NCBI GenBank assembly: GCA_015069425.1
Contig: SVIP01000001.1
Span: 1 to 64,000 of the forward strand
Length of the DNA stretch: 64,000 nt
Source: Clostridiales bacterium
Lineage (GTDB): Bacteria; Bacillota; Clostridia; Christensenellales; Borkfalkiaceae
Direction: 5' to 3'
Under the pieces are notes generated by a model. That model ran no database searches. It saw nothing but the letters and a program-made list of their open reading frames with translations, and had not been told where the DNA came from. Below are positions 25,996-34,892 of this stretch, piece after piece. The position numbers were made by a program, and so were the translations under genes. Positions within the stretch are counted from its first letter, which is position 1, and each line of letters begins with the position of its first letter.

Positions 25996-27234
25996 TTACA
26001 ATATATTTTTTAACTCATTAACTAAATATTCGCCGTATATTCTATGTCCTTCTTTATTAGGGTGCAAACCGTCAGGAATAACGCTTTCATCATCTCCGCT
26101 TATAGGAACGTTTCTGCCGTCTATTACAAATGCCCCGTATCTAATTGCGACCTTTACTATTGCGTCCCTAAAATCTTGTAAACAGTATCCTCTTTTCGTT
26201 TTATTCTGCTCGTTTTTTTTGCTTATTGGTGTTATTACGATTATTTTTTTATATTTTTCTTTTGCCTTTTCAAAAAAAATCTTAAGCGCACCGTAAAAAG
26301 TTGTCTTGTCGGTATCTTCGTATTTGCCAATTTCAATATTTCTATTATAGTCGTTGACACCGCACGGAACTAATAAAACGTCTGCTTTATAAGTTTCTTC
26401 AATATAATTACAAAGCGAACAAGTTGGTCGCCATTCATACTGTTCGGCAACAGTTGTTCCATTTGTACCGTAATTTTTTAGTTCATAACCGTAATGGTCT
26501 GCTACTGTCTTTGCAAAATAATTAGACACAACGCCAAAACTTTCACCCGCACCAGAACCGTGCGTAATAGAATCGCCCATTGCGACCATCTTTTTCTCAG
26601 AATTGTCAAAAGAAAAATCTTGAATTGGCAGTCCGGTTAATTGATGGATTTTATCAATTAAAAATTCAGTAAATAACTTTTGACCTAAGTCATTTAAATG
26701 TGCACCATCAGGAATAAGTTTTTTTCTAGACTCTTCTTCTTTGGGATAAACTTTAAATTCCGTTCCATCTATAAAGTAAAAACCGAATTCTTTGCTCTTA
26801 AGTTCAACGGCATTACGATAATCTTGCAAAGTAAAACCTTTTTTATTTAAACCATCGTTAAGTCTATTTATCGAACTGAATACAACAACGGTTTTATACC
26901 TTTCTTTAGCACGAGCAAATAAAATATTGAGAGCACCGTAAAAAGTTTTATCGGAGGTATCTGACACTTCGCCTATATCTACGTTTTTAATCCAATCGTT
27001 TGCCGAACCTGTGATTATCGCCATATCCCCAGGCAAAAACTCTCTAATATACTCACAGTTTGCCATAGTTGGTCGCCAATCGGTTTCAGGGCAAATAGTA
27101 ATTCCGTTAACGCCATAGTTCTCCATTTCGTCAAAACCAAAGGCTTTAGCAACGTATTTAGGATAACTGAAAAAATCGCTCGCAAAAGCACCGTAAGTAT
27201 GCGAATCCCCTATTGCTACTAATCTTTTTGTCAT
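25996..27234 (-). CDS. Tandem-domain SGNH/GDSL hydrolase
   Basis: The protein has about 412 residues from the ATG at 27234, preferred over GTG 27243 because AGGAAGTG is correctly spaced for it. It contains two consecutive SGNH esterase domains that resemble each other. The first has AIGDSHTYGA, GSANDWIKN and DGAHLND; the second has AMGDSITHGSG, GVNDYNRN and DGLHPNKEG. Each copy therefore keeps the catalytic Ser and the C-terminal Asp-x-x-His. No signal peptide is seen, so deacetylation of imported, esterified glycan fragments is likely. It shares a region with beta-helix and DUF6067 glycosidases. Confidence 0.85.
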   Translation of the reverse strand: MTKRLVAIGDSHTYGAFASDFFSYPKYVAKAFGFDEMENYGVNGITICPETDWRPTMANCEYIREFLPGDMAIITGSANDWIKNVDIGEVSDTSDKTFYGALNILFARAKERYKTVVVFSSINRLNDGLNKKGFTLQDYRNAVELKSKEFGFYFIDGTEFKVYPKEEESRKKLIPDGAHLNDLGQKLFTEFLIDKIHQLTGLPIQDFSFDNSEKKMVAMGDSITHGSGAGESFGVVSNYFAKTVADHYGYELKNYGTNGTTVAEQYEWRPTCSLCNYIEETYKADVLLVPCGVNDYNRNIEIGKYEDTDKTTFYGALKIFFEKAKEKYKKIIVITPISKKNEQNKTKRGYCLQDFRDAIVKVAIRYGAFVIDGRNVPISGDDESVIPDGLHPNKEGHRIYGEYLVNELKNIL

Positions 27235-27250
27235 AATCTTCACTTCCTAA

Positions 27251-28621
27251 TTATTTAAGCTTGGTTAACATTTCCACCTTGCCGTTACCGAAAGGCATTT
27301 TTGATTCATATAAATTTTCAAAAGAAATTTCCTTTATGTATGAAGTTAAATCTTCAACTTTATTTCCGTCTATTACTATATTTCCATAAACAATTTCTTT
27401 ACAAACACAAGAAACGTACGGGTCAAAAATTTCCTGATTTTTCTCGGGTACATAACAACATTTTGGTCCAACCATTACAAAGTGTGCTGTATCTGGAAAA
27501 TCTTCAAGCGGTAATTTTGCTTTAATATTTTTCAAAGTAAGTTTATTGACGTTACTACCTATTTCAAACACACCGAAATGTCCCGTTACTAAGTCTTTAT
27601 TGTGATAATTAGAGGTATTATCCGAAACTCTGTCTTTAACTAACTCTATGTCTTCAAAAGTAATATCTTCTATATGTCCAACCTTTGTTCCATCTGGATA
27701 ATCAATATAAGATGGAGTTTGAAGATACATCTTAAAAGTTTGTACTCCTTTAATTTTTGAAATACGAACATTTTTTATAAAGCAATCTATTCCGCCTTTG
27801 TCGTCAGCTGTAATCCCTGGAAGTATTCTCATACAATGACAGTGACCACCAGTTGAATTAACATTGTGGATAATAAGGTTTTGAATTGGACCGTTATTAA
27901 TTGTTGAGTTTGCCCAATCGTAAGCATTTAACGCAACTAGATCGTCCTCAGTTGTTCCACTAACGTTACAAACAACACCATTATTTACTTGCCCATTGAT
28001 ATGTACTCCGTCTGCAAAACATCCGTCACAAAGGATATTTTCTACAACAAAATTATTAACTCTGCCTAATTGCACAGCAAAATTTGCAGTATTTTTGAAA
28101 GTAACGTCCTTTATAAAAAGATTTTCCACACTACTTAAATGCCATAATGCGTGCACGCCGTGTAAACTATCTTCTCTGTCAAACGCACCTTCTTTTCCGT
28201 ATACACCACGTTTTGTAGATTGCATACCCCAAGTACCACCCTCAATGTGTATGTTTTTTGTCCTTGGCAAATCTTCACTTAATGCAACGTAACTGCCATC
28301 AACTACACAGTCCGAACAAAACATACATACGGGTATGTCTTTTGTATTTAAAATTATTGCATTTTTATGCGCACTTATTTTGCGATTTGAAGTTAAAACA
28401 ACGGTATCGTCAATAAAATATTCGCCCTTAGGAAAATAAACGTGTTCGTTCTCTTCAAGTGCTTTTCTCAATGCATTAGTCCAAATTTCTATAATCTTTC
28501 CGTCGTTTTCTTCTTTCTTAACCAACGACGAATAATTTAATACACTAATAGGTTTAGAGAATTTCTTTTGACCTTTTAAGTGTTTTTTTAACTCGTTTAA
28601 CTTTTTCTTTTCAACGCTCAT
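27251..28621 (-). CDS. Right-handed beta-helix (pectate-lyase/GH28-like) glycan enzyme
   Basis: The protein has about 457 residues from ATG 28621; AAAAGGAG sits just upstream, and the extra 20 codons of the longer frame have no SD. The N-terminal part is a cap (GEYFIDDTVVLTSNRKISAHKN). A beta-helix follows with the GH28-like signature FADGVHINGQ, then GTTEDDLVALNAYD, then GHCHCMRILPG, positioned like the N-D-G, D-D and G-H-G/R-x-x motifs. The protein lacks a signal peptide. It probably cleaves or modifies uronic-acid or rhamnose-containing oligosaccharides. It is 16 bp upstream of the SGNH esterase gene and is likely co-transcribed with it. Confidence 0.77.
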   Translation of the reverse strand: MSVEKKKLNELKKHLKGQKKFSKPISVLNYSSLVKKEENDGKIIEIWTNALRKALEENEHVYFPKGEYFIDDTVVLTSNRKISAHKNAIILNTKDIPVCMFCSDCVVDGSYVALSEDLPRTKNIHIEGGTWGMQSTKRGVYGKEGAFDREDSLHGVHALWHLSSVENLFIKDVTFKNTANFAVQLGRVNNFVVENILCDGCFADGVHINGQVNNGVVCNVSGTTEDDLVALNAYDWANSTINNGPIQNLIIHNVNSTGGHCHCMRILPGITADDKGGIDCFIKNVRISKIKGVQTFKMYLQTPSYIDYPDGTKVGHIEDITFEDIELVKDRVSDNTSNYHNKDLVTGHFGVFEIGSNVNKLTLKNIKAKLPLEDFPDTAHFVMVGPKCCYVPEKNQEIFDPYVSCVCKEIVYGNIVIDGNKVEDLTSYIKEISFENLYESKMPFGNGKVEMLTKLK

Positions 28622-28718
28622 GGTTTTCTCCTTTTTTAAATGCGTTAATTTCATTTTATTTGATATAGATTTTATTTTCAAGTCTTTTTTACCTATATTT
28701 ATACTATTTTTTACAATC

Positions 28719-31004
28719 TTAACTAATCACTTCCACAAACAATCCACAACCACCTTTTATGGTTATTTTGTCGGCAATTTTAATAGCGTCTTGGAATCTG
28801 TTTAGTTCTGGAACAAGGTATCCCTTTGCACCTAAAACACTAAAATTTGTGATTTGGTCTTCATTAGAAAAGTTTGCTAATGCAACGTATTTTTTGTCCC
28901 CAACCACATACTCTGATGCTTTAATAAAATCGTTTGATAATTTTACGCTATTTCTCTCGTCCCACCAACCGATAAGTTCGGCTTTATCAAGGTCATATTT
29001 ATCAAATATTTTCCAAATGTTAATAGGATCGCTTTTGTTTGTTTGCCAACCATAACGGTTGGTCATACCGAATAGTAATCCTCTATACTGATTTGCAGTA
29101 TCCATCATTTCGCTCATTACACCAAACGGAATACCGCTCATTTCTACTAGCCAAAATTCTGGAGTACTGTTATCATAATCAAACCCCTCGCCAATCCACA
29201 CTTTATCAATATATGGAAAAAGTTCTGTGTAGAGAGTAACACAATTGTTTTTTGCCATGTGGTCTAAATGATGATTGCACGTGTGAAAATCAATTAAACG
29301 CCCCTCTTTTTGGTCTAATATCTTGCGAACGCGTTTCATTGTATTTCTATCAAACGCCACGTCGTCAACGTATATTCCATCCGCACCGACATTGTTTAAT
29401 AAATATCTTAATCCCTCTATATAAAAATTACAAATTCTAGACTGTCCATCGGTTATTATCGCAGAGTCAAACGAATCTTTATATTTATCGCCTTTAAGGT
29501 CTTGTTTCCACGCAGGGATTACGTCTTCACCGACGTTCTCTTTTACCCATTTATCCGATTCTTCTTGCCAATAGAAAATATCGTAAACATTTCTTTTATT
29601 AAAGATTTCGTGTTCTAAATCTCTAAACACTTTAAATTCTGGCAGATGTATCGTTAGTTCTCTGATTGTATAATACACCTTAACTTTTATATCATTATCA
29701 TGCGACTTTTTGATAAATTTTTTAAGTTCTTCAGTTTCAAAAAATGGATAGTTTATATATGGATTTAAGTCGTTACCATGATGGACGTTTATAATATTTG
29801 CTCCGCCTTTTTTAGCCATATCAAACCAAATTTTTGAATCAAATAATTTATGATAAAATCGCATATTAAATTGCTTTTTAAGGTCTATTTCTTTCATCGG
29901 CGTAATCATTAAATCAAAGTCAAAACGAACACTTTGACCTTTTATAAACTTCTTTTTTCCAGAATAAGCCTTAAAAATATTATCTTGATATTTTATTCCA
30001 CCCTTGCCGTCATTGCCCCAACTTTCAGGCATGTTTAATTTCTGATGCTTATAATAAATATTTACAAACGGCTTAACGTAATTTTCGCCTTTTAGTTTTA
30101 CTTTAAGTCCTGCGTTTACGTCCCCTGTCCAAAAAGAATCTTGGTTAAATTCAACGTTCCATTTCCAGTCTACACTTTTATTAAATTTACCGCCTATCTG
30201 CCCTAAACCAACAAAATATTTACTAATTGATTCTTTAATGGGAATATTTAAACACACATCTTTTTCAATATCAGTTTTAGCCGTTAATGAGATAACGTAT
30301 TCACAAAACCCATCAAACTCGTACTTTGCCTTTATATCTAAAATAAAATTTTCACTTTCACTTACTGCATTAATAATTATTTTATCTTCGGAAAGTGCCG
30401 TGTCAAATTTTTGATTTTCAAAACATTCGCTATCTATACAAAACGTAAAATCACTTTGTAAAATTTCCGTGGGTTTTTCTGAAAGTTTTAAACCTTGATT
30501 AAAAAAACTTTCAATTGATGCCGGCAGTCCTAAAGCATTTAATTTAATTTTACGCCCTAAGATTTCCACAGTTCTTTCGTTATATAAAACTTTGGTAAAA
30601 GGTTTAGGAATTTCATTATTAATAGCCAGATCAGAGTTTAGCCATTTAATTCTGCTTAATGTGTTAATATCTGCATAAGGGTCTTGACAAATACGGTCAG
30701 AATAGGTTACTTCTATTTCTTGACTTGCGAGTTTTTCCCCTTTATCACTCTTTACTACAATCTCGCCCGTCCCGTTTTTTTCAACTGAAAACCAAAAACG
30801 TTTTGCTTCGCCTTTTTTTAGTTGAACGTATTTAATAAAATCTTCACCAAGGAAACTTTTTCCTTTGCAGTTATAGCAAACTGCATCATCGATTCCTTCT
30901 AAAGTCACTAAAACTTTTTGATCGCAATCAGAAACTATTTCCGCAAAAAAAACTTCTACGCCATTTTTGTCCAAAGTTATTTTTTTATCTACGTTTATTT
31001 GCAT
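28719..31004 (-). CDS. DUF6067 / GH123-like glycoside hydrolase
   Basis: The protein has about 761 residues from ATG 31004, chosen because AGGTGA is five to six bases upstream; GTG 31013 overlaps that SD. The N-terminal 370 residues are beta-rich. The catalytic half begins near GGANIINVHHGNDLNPYINY and includes a barrel strand with GADGIYVDDVAFDRNTMKR and LIDFHTCNHHLDHM, patterns of the DUF6067 family related to GH123. The protein has no signal peptide. A clear promoter lies upstream. A retaining exo-glycosidase role is plausible, but the substrate is unknown. The next gene (beta-helix) starts 97 bp downstream and may be on the same transcript. Confidence 0.72.
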   Translation of the reverse strand: MQINVDKKITLDKNGVEVFFAEIVSDCDQKVLVTLEGIDDAVCYNCKGKSFLGEDFIKYVQLKKGEAKRFWFSVEKNGTGEIVVKSDKGEKLASQEIEVTYSDRICQDPYADINTLSRIKWLNSDLAINNEIPKPFTKVLYNERTVEILGRKIKLNALGLPASIESFFNQGLKLSEKPTEILQSDFTFCIDSECFENQKFDTALSEDKIIINAVSESENFILDIKAKYEFDGFCEYVISLTAKTDIEKDVCLNIPIKESISKYFVGLGQIGGKFNKSVDWKWNVEFNQDSFWTGDVNAGLKVKLKGENYVKPFVNIYYKHQKLNMPESWGNDGKGGIKYQDNIFKAYSGKKKFIKGQSVRFDFDLMITPMKEIDLKKQFNMRFYHKLFDSKIWFDMAKKGGANIINVHHGNDLNPYINYPFFETEELKKFIKKSHDNDIKVKVYYTIRELTIHLPEFKVFRDLEHEIFNKRNVYDIFYWQEESDKWVKENVGEDVIPAWKQDLKGDKYKDSFDSAIITDGQSRICNFYIEGLRYLLNNVGADGIYVDDVAFDRNTMKRVRKILDQKEGRLIDFHTCNHHLDHMAKNNCVTLYTELFPYIDKVWIGEGFDYDNSTPEFWLVEMSGIPFGVMSEMMDTANQYRGLLFGMTNRYGWQTNKSDPINIWKIFDKYDLDKAELIGWWDERNSVKLSNDFIKASEYVVGDKKYVALANFSNEDQITNFSVLGAKGYLVPELNRFQDAIKIADKITIKGGCGLFVEVIS

Positions 31005-31038
31005 TTTAATCACCTATTGAATTGCTTTTACTAGCAAA

Positions 31039-31067
31039 ATAATAACATAATTAATATGTTTTTTCAA
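31039..31067 (-). promoter_or_regulatory. Promoter of the DUF6067 gene
   Basis: On the minus strand TTGAAA (31062-31067) and TATTAT (31039-31044) are separated by exactly 17 bases, about 35 bases upstream of the ATG. Confidence 0.8.
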
Positions 31068-31170
31068 GCCTTTTTTTTAAATATTAAATATTTGATTAAA
31101 TAATACAAAATTTTGATTTTTTTGTTAATTTTTTAAATTCACACCAAACTTAGTAGCGAGTGAAAAACTA

Positions 31171-32589
31171 TTATCTTATTTTGTTTAAAACTTCGTTATA
31201 CCTTTTAAATTTATCTGTATATTTTCCCATCAAATCATTATTAGGCTCAACTGTTTTACCATTAAATTCAAAAGTAACAAACTCACCACTTGCACCCTTT
31301 TTGGCTACAGAATATGCGCCTAAACAACATCCGTCAGTTTGCTCGGATAAATATAACTTCCTACCAAGAACTGTTGATAAAATTTTCATCCAAACTGAAC
31401 TTCTTGTTGCCCCGCCCGTTACTATAATATTTTTAACTTTAAATCCGCCTTTTACATACTCGTCTATTATTTGTCTTATCTCAAAAGCAACGCCTTCCAT
31501 TGTTGCTTTTAACATATCAAATTTAGTATGATTATAATTCATATTCTGAACACTAAATTTTAAATTATTTGTTCCTCGATAATCTCCATTGCCAGAAATA
31601 AACGGATAAACCATAATCTCAGAGTCAAAATCAATTTTTTCAATTTCCGCATTAAGTTGGTCGTAATTGGTGTCAAAAAAGTTCTTTTCCCACTCTAATA
31701 CAGTACCAGAACTTATTGCAGATATAAAATAGCCATATCCGCCCGCTGGGTGTTTTCTGCCTGCAAAAATACCATCTACCTTATTGTCGTTCTTTCCAAA
31801 CACCACCCAAGTTGTGCCTGTAGAAATAATTATATCCCCATCTCCAAAATAGTTAGAGCCTAAACTTGCTGCAAACTGGTCGTGAACACCACAATAAACC
31901 TTAATTTCACCTTTGAGCAATGTTTTAGATAAAAATTCTTGATTGCAAACACCTATCAATTCACCCGCACTTGCAATTTTGGGGAATTGCTCCGAGTTCA
32001 TCCCTACAAGTGCCAAAAGACGCTCGTCCCAAGAAAGATTTTCGTTATCAAAAACGCCGACCATTGCAGCGCTCGTGTAGTCAATTACCGCTTTGCCTGT
32101 CATTTTGTAATATATGTAATCAGAAGTTGATAGAACCAATTTTGTCTTAGCGAACTCATTGGGACAATTCTTTTTAAGCCATAATAGTCTAGATAATCCC
32201 GAGCCTGCGCCAAGTTTTTTACCAGTGAGCTTTTTATAAACTTCGCCCAACTCTTCCGCCTCTTTATCAGCACGAATATCTAGCCAAGTTAAGGCGTTAG
32301 TTAAAGGAATAATTTTACCGTTTTCATCAAGGTCACAAAGAAGAAAACTTCCACCTTGTGCGGAAAAAGAAATGCCCTCAATTTCACCGTCAAAATCCTT
32401 TGTTGCGGTCTTTACAGTGTTTACTACAGCATCATACCAATCCTCAGCATTTTGCTCGTAAAATTTATCAAAAGGAGTTATCAAGCCATAACTTTGATAC
32501 CCTCTGCCTAGCACATTGTCATTTTCGTCAAATAAAATTGATTTTGTTCCAGTTGTTCCTAAATCTATACCTAAAAAACCTTTTTTCAT
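31171..32589 (-). CDS. FGGY-family carbohydrate kinase (xylulokinase-like)
   Basis: This 472-residue kinase has the phosphate loop GIDLGTTGTKSILFDE at residue 5, a catalytic segment VYCGVHDQFAASLGSN, and the adenosine motif IIVTGGATRSSVWMKI. It is about the length of XylB. Its promoter is strong and overlaps a sequence also found in the deoR promoter region (TGAGCGTTT), so the DeoR-type protein encoded next to it is the probable regulator. AAGGGG lies upstream of the ATG. Together with the triosephosphate-isomerase-like and YjbQ genes divergent from deoR, it may form a separate small regulon; the substrate is unknown. Confidence 0.87.
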   Translation of the reverse strand: MKKGFLGIDLGTTGTKSILFDENDNVLGRGYQSYGLITPFDKFYEQNAEDWYDAVVNTVKTATKDFDGEIEGISFSAQGGSFLLCDLDENGKIIPLTNALTWLDIRADKEAEELGEVYKKLTGKKLGAGSGLSRLLWLKKNCPNEFAKTKLVLSTSDYIYYKMTGKAVIDYTSAAMVGVFDNENLSWDERLLALVGMNSEQFPKIASAGELIGVCNQEFLSKTLLKGEIKVYCGVHDQFAASLGSNYFGDGDIIISTGTTWVVFGKNDNKVDGIFAGRKHPAGGYGYFISAISSGTVLEWEKNFFDTNYDQLNAEIEKIDFDSEIMVYPFISGNGDYRGTNNLKFSVQNMNYNHTKFDMLKATMEGVAFEIRQIIDEYVKGGFKVKNIIVTGGATRSSVWMKILSTVLGRKLYLSEQTDGCCLGAYSVAKKGASGEFVTFEFNGKTVEPNNDLMGKYTDKFKRYNEVLNKIR

Positions 32590-32619
32590 AATTTAAAATT
32601 GCCCCTTTATTTTTATTGT

Positions 32620-32666
32620 ATTTTAACAAACGACTTTTCCTTTGTCAAGTAATTATTTGAGCGTTT
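32620..32666 (-). promoter_or_regulatory. Promoter and operator candidate of the second FGGY kinase
   Basis: TTGACA (32643-32648) and TAAAAT (32620-32625) on the minus strand are 17 bases apart. Directly upstream of the -35 box lies TGAGCGTTT (plus strand, 32658-32666), the same word seen twice in the deoR promoter region. Confidence 0.75.
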
Positions 32667-32669
32667 CAC

Positions 32670-33455
32670 TCATTTATTTACTATTCTAAGATTAACGCCT
32701 TTTCGCAAAAAATATTGTGGTGCATCAATTGGAATTTTGTCGTCCGTTATTACTAACGATATATCGTCGCCTTTAGAAAAACTTACAAGCGCCGCTTTTT
32801 TATATTTATGTGAGTCCATTAAAATTATAGCGTTATCTGAATTATTCATTGCCGTTTCACATATTCTTGCACTGTTATAATCAGTTGTTGTAAAACCTAT
32901 ATTTTCACTAAACCCGTCAGCACCTAAAAAGCATTTGTTAAAGTGACAGTCCTTGATGGCTTTTTCTGTCATGTACCCACAAAAATCTTTTCTATTCGCT
33001 CTATAAGTCCCTCCAATTAGGTTTACTTCTGACAAATCTTTTAGAATACTGATTATCATGTAGGAATTAGTAAAAACCTTTATATCTCTTAGTGTTTTTT
33101 GCTTTATTGCCTCGCTAAGTTCCATACTAAAAAGACACACGGTTGTTCCCGAGTCCAAAAATACTGTATCTCCGTCTTTTATTACTTTTACCGCCTCTTT
33201 CGCTATTAACTTTTTCTCTTTAACGTACAATTCTTCGCTAGTCTCATACCTATAAAAACTGTATGAACTATCTGGTAAATTTATCTTGCCATGAGAACGT
33301 ATTCCGTACCCCTTTTCTTCCATTCTACAAAACAATCTTCTTGCAGTTGCTTCTGACACTTTTAGTTTTTCCATTGCCCCCTTAAGAGTTACAAATCCAT
33401 TTAATTGCATTTCTTTAAGTATTACGTTTTCGCTCGCTAATGTCTTTTTCATCAT
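32670..33455 (-). CDS. DeoR/GlpR-family transcriptional regulator
   Basis: The protein has about 261 residues from ATG 33455, which has AAAGGAAAT upstream; the longer frame would start upstream of the predicted promoter elements. The N-terminal winged helix (about 10-60) carries GAMEKLKVSEATARRLFCRMEE. The C-terminal DeoRC sensor domain contains DTVFLDSGTTVCLFSMEL and LIGGTYRANRKDFCG, the sugar-phosphate pocket motifs of the family. It is transcribed toward the kinase and is divergent from the isomerase-like/YjbQ pair. Both of these promoters and its own lie near TGAGCGTTT boxes, suggesting autoregulation and local control by a sugar phosphate. Confidence 0.88.
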   Translation of the reverse strand: MMKKTLASENVILKEMQLNGFVTLKGAMEKLKVSEATARRLFCRMEEKGYGIRSHGKINLPDSSYSFYRYETSEELYVKEKKLIAKEAVKVIKDGDTVFLDSGTTVCLFSMELSEAIKQKTLRDIKVFTNSYMIISILKDLSEVNLIGGTYRANRKDFCGYMTEKAIKDCHFNKCFLGADGFSENIGFTTTDYNSARICETAMNNSDNAIILMDSHKYKKAALVSFSKGDDISLVITDDKIPIDAPQYFLRKGVNLRIVNK

Positions 33456-33482
33456 CACTATTTCCTTTAAATTTGTACTTAC

Positions 33483-33523
33483 ATAATAACAAAAAACGCT
33501 CATTTTGTCAAATAAAACGCTCA
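33483..33523 (-). promoter_or_regulatory. deoR promoter with two operator half-sites
   Basis: On the minus strand TTGACA (33506-33511) and TATTAT (33483-33488) are 17 bases apart. AAACGCTCA occurs at 33494-33502 (within the spacer) and at 33515-33523 (upstream of -35), 21 bp apart. Confidence 0.75.
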
Positions 33524-33548
33524 ATTTTATAAGATGTCAAAAATACTA

Positions 33549-33578
33549 TTGACAAACTGGGGTGTAAAATAATATTAT
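33549..33578 (+). promoter_or_regulatory. Promoter of the TIM-like/yjbQ pair
   Basis: TTGACA (33549-33554) and TATTAT (33573-33578) are 18 bases apart, about 30 bases upstream of the ATG, and close to the DeoR boxes. Confidence 0.7.
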
Positions 33579-33607
33579 TAAACAAAAAAGGACTGAGGTA
33601 ATTTAAA

Positions 33608-34312
33608 ATGAGAAAAATAAGAACTCCGTTTTTTGAAATCGGAACTAAAAACTATATTTACGGCGACGACGTTTTAAAACTCGCAATGGCCGCAGATAAA
33701 ATGGCTGAAAAATATGATATCGACGTATTAATGACTACTCCTTACGCTGATATTAGACGTGTGGCAGAAAACACAAAAAATCTTATCATTATTGCACCGT
33801 ATATGGACACTCTTTATCCTGGTAGAGGTATGGCAGCAGTTCTTCCCGAAAGTTTAAAAGCCGCTGGTGCGCATGGTGTTGTAATCAACCACTGTGAAAA
33901 GCCTATGTCTCTTCCTCAAATGAAAGATACTATTAAGCGTGCAAGAGAAATGGATTTTATAGTTTTTGCTTGCGCAGATACCACTGCTGAAGCAGAAGCT
34001 CTCGCTCACCTTAACCCCGACATTATTAACCCAGAACCATCTGAACTCATTGGTGGCACAGGCGGACAAGTTAGCGATATGGGATTTGTTAAAAAGACTA
34101 TTGACGCTATTAAAAAAATTAACCCTGATATCTACGTTGAACAAGCAGCAGGCATAACAAACGGTCAACAAGTTTACGATTTTATTATGGCTGGTTCTGA
34201 AGGTGCTGGCGCTGCATCTGGTATTTGTAACGCTGACGATCCTATCGCTGTTATGGAAGAAATGATTAAAGCAACAAGACAAGCTAAAGACGATTTAGAA
34301 AAAAATAAATAA
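33608..34312 (+). CDS. Triosephosphate-isomerase-like protein (short, archaeal-type)
   Basis: This 234-residue barrel is shorter than bacterial TpiA and closest in pattern to archaeal-type enzymes. The catalytic His lies in VINHCEK and the catalytic Glu in PEPSELIGGTG; phosphate-loop segments QAAGITNG and GAASGICNADDP follow. At the N-terminus the usual Asn-x-Lys is GTKNY: the Lys is kept but the Asn is replaced by Gly. This suggests a related sugar-phosphate isomerase rather than housekeeping TPI. A GAGGTAA SD precedes the ATG. It is followed by a YjbQ gene after 11 bp and is divergent from deoR. Confidence 0.8.
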   Translation: MRKIRTPFFEIGTKNYIYGDDVLKLAMAADKMAEKYDIDVLMTTPYADIRRVAENTKNLIIIAPYMDTLYPGRGMAAVLPESLKAAGAHGVVINHCEKPMSLPQMKDTIKRAREMDFIVFACADTTAEAEALAHLNPDIINPEPSELIGGTGGQVSDMGFVKKTIDAIKKINPDIYVEQAAGITNGQQVYDFIMAGSEGAGAASGICNADDPIAVMEEMIKATRQAKDDLEKNK

Positions 34313-34323
34313 GGAGATTTATT

Positions 34324-34818
34324 ATGATTTTCAAAAATAAAATTTCAGTTGAATCTGATCACAAGGAAGTAACTTTTCACAACGTTACCGCTCAAGTTAA
34401 GGAAACTGTAAAAAATTCTGGAATTAAGAATGGTATAGTTGTTGTATATTCACACCACACAACTTGTTCTGTAATCACTCAAGAATGTGCGTTTGATATG
34501 TCTATGACAGGCAGAGAAACTCTTCAACAAGATTTAGTTGACGTATTTGAAAAAATCTGCCCCTCTTACACTAGAGAAGGCTTATACCTCCACCCAGGTC
34601 CTAAGGCATTAAAATTTGCTGAAGAACACGGTGAAGATGCTAGAGGTTGCCATAATACCGAAGCTCATCTCATCTCTTCTATCATTGGTAGAAACGTTAC
34701 TGCTGTTATTGACGAAGGCGAAGTTGACCTTGGCGAATTCGGTTTCATCTACTTCATTGACTGGGATAAAACTCGTGGCAGAAAGAGAAGCGTTCAAATT
34801 ATGGTTATCGGTGAATAA
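34324..34818 (+). CDS. yjbQ: YjbQ family protein (UPF0047)
   Basis: This 164-residue protein has the YjbQ hallmarks: VVYSHHTTCSVITQECAFD near the N-terminus, EDARGCHNTEAHLISSIIG in the middle, and a C-terminal GEFGFIYFIDWDKTRGRKRS strand. The family is annotated as a secondary thiamine-phosphate synthase on weak evidence and its true role is unclear. The protein is somewhat longer than the usual 135-140 residues. AAGGAG precedes the ATG. Its tight coupling to an isomerase-like gene under apparent DeoR control points to a role with sugar phosphates rather than thiamine; this is inference. Confidence 0.85.
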   Translation: MIFKNKISVESDHKEVTFHNVTAQVKETVKNSGIKNGIVVVYSHHTTCSVITQECAFDMSMTGRETLQQDLVDVFEKICPSYTREGLYLHPGPKALKFAEEHGEDARGCHNTEAHLISSIIGRNVTAVIDEGEVDLGEFGFIYFIDWDKTRGRKRSVQIMVIGE

Positions 34819-34860
34819 TTTTTAACCACATAAAATTAAATTTGACTAATATAAATTGAT

Positions 34861-34892
34861 AACACCCTGCAAGTTTGCAGGGTGTTATTTTA
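34861..34892. terminator. Terminator after yjbQ
   Basis: AACACCCTGC (34861-34870) pairs with GCAGGGTGTT (34877-34886), followed by ATTTTAT. It lies against the stop of the convergent YitT gene. Confidence 0.85.

Noticed and set aside
33456-33524. N-terminal extension of the DeoR protein
   Set aside because: It would overlap the predicted promoter, and a good SD lies before ATG 33455.
34616-34825. Small frame overlapping yjbQ in another register
   Set aside because: The frame is inside a conserved gene and its product looks low in complexity; no SD is present.
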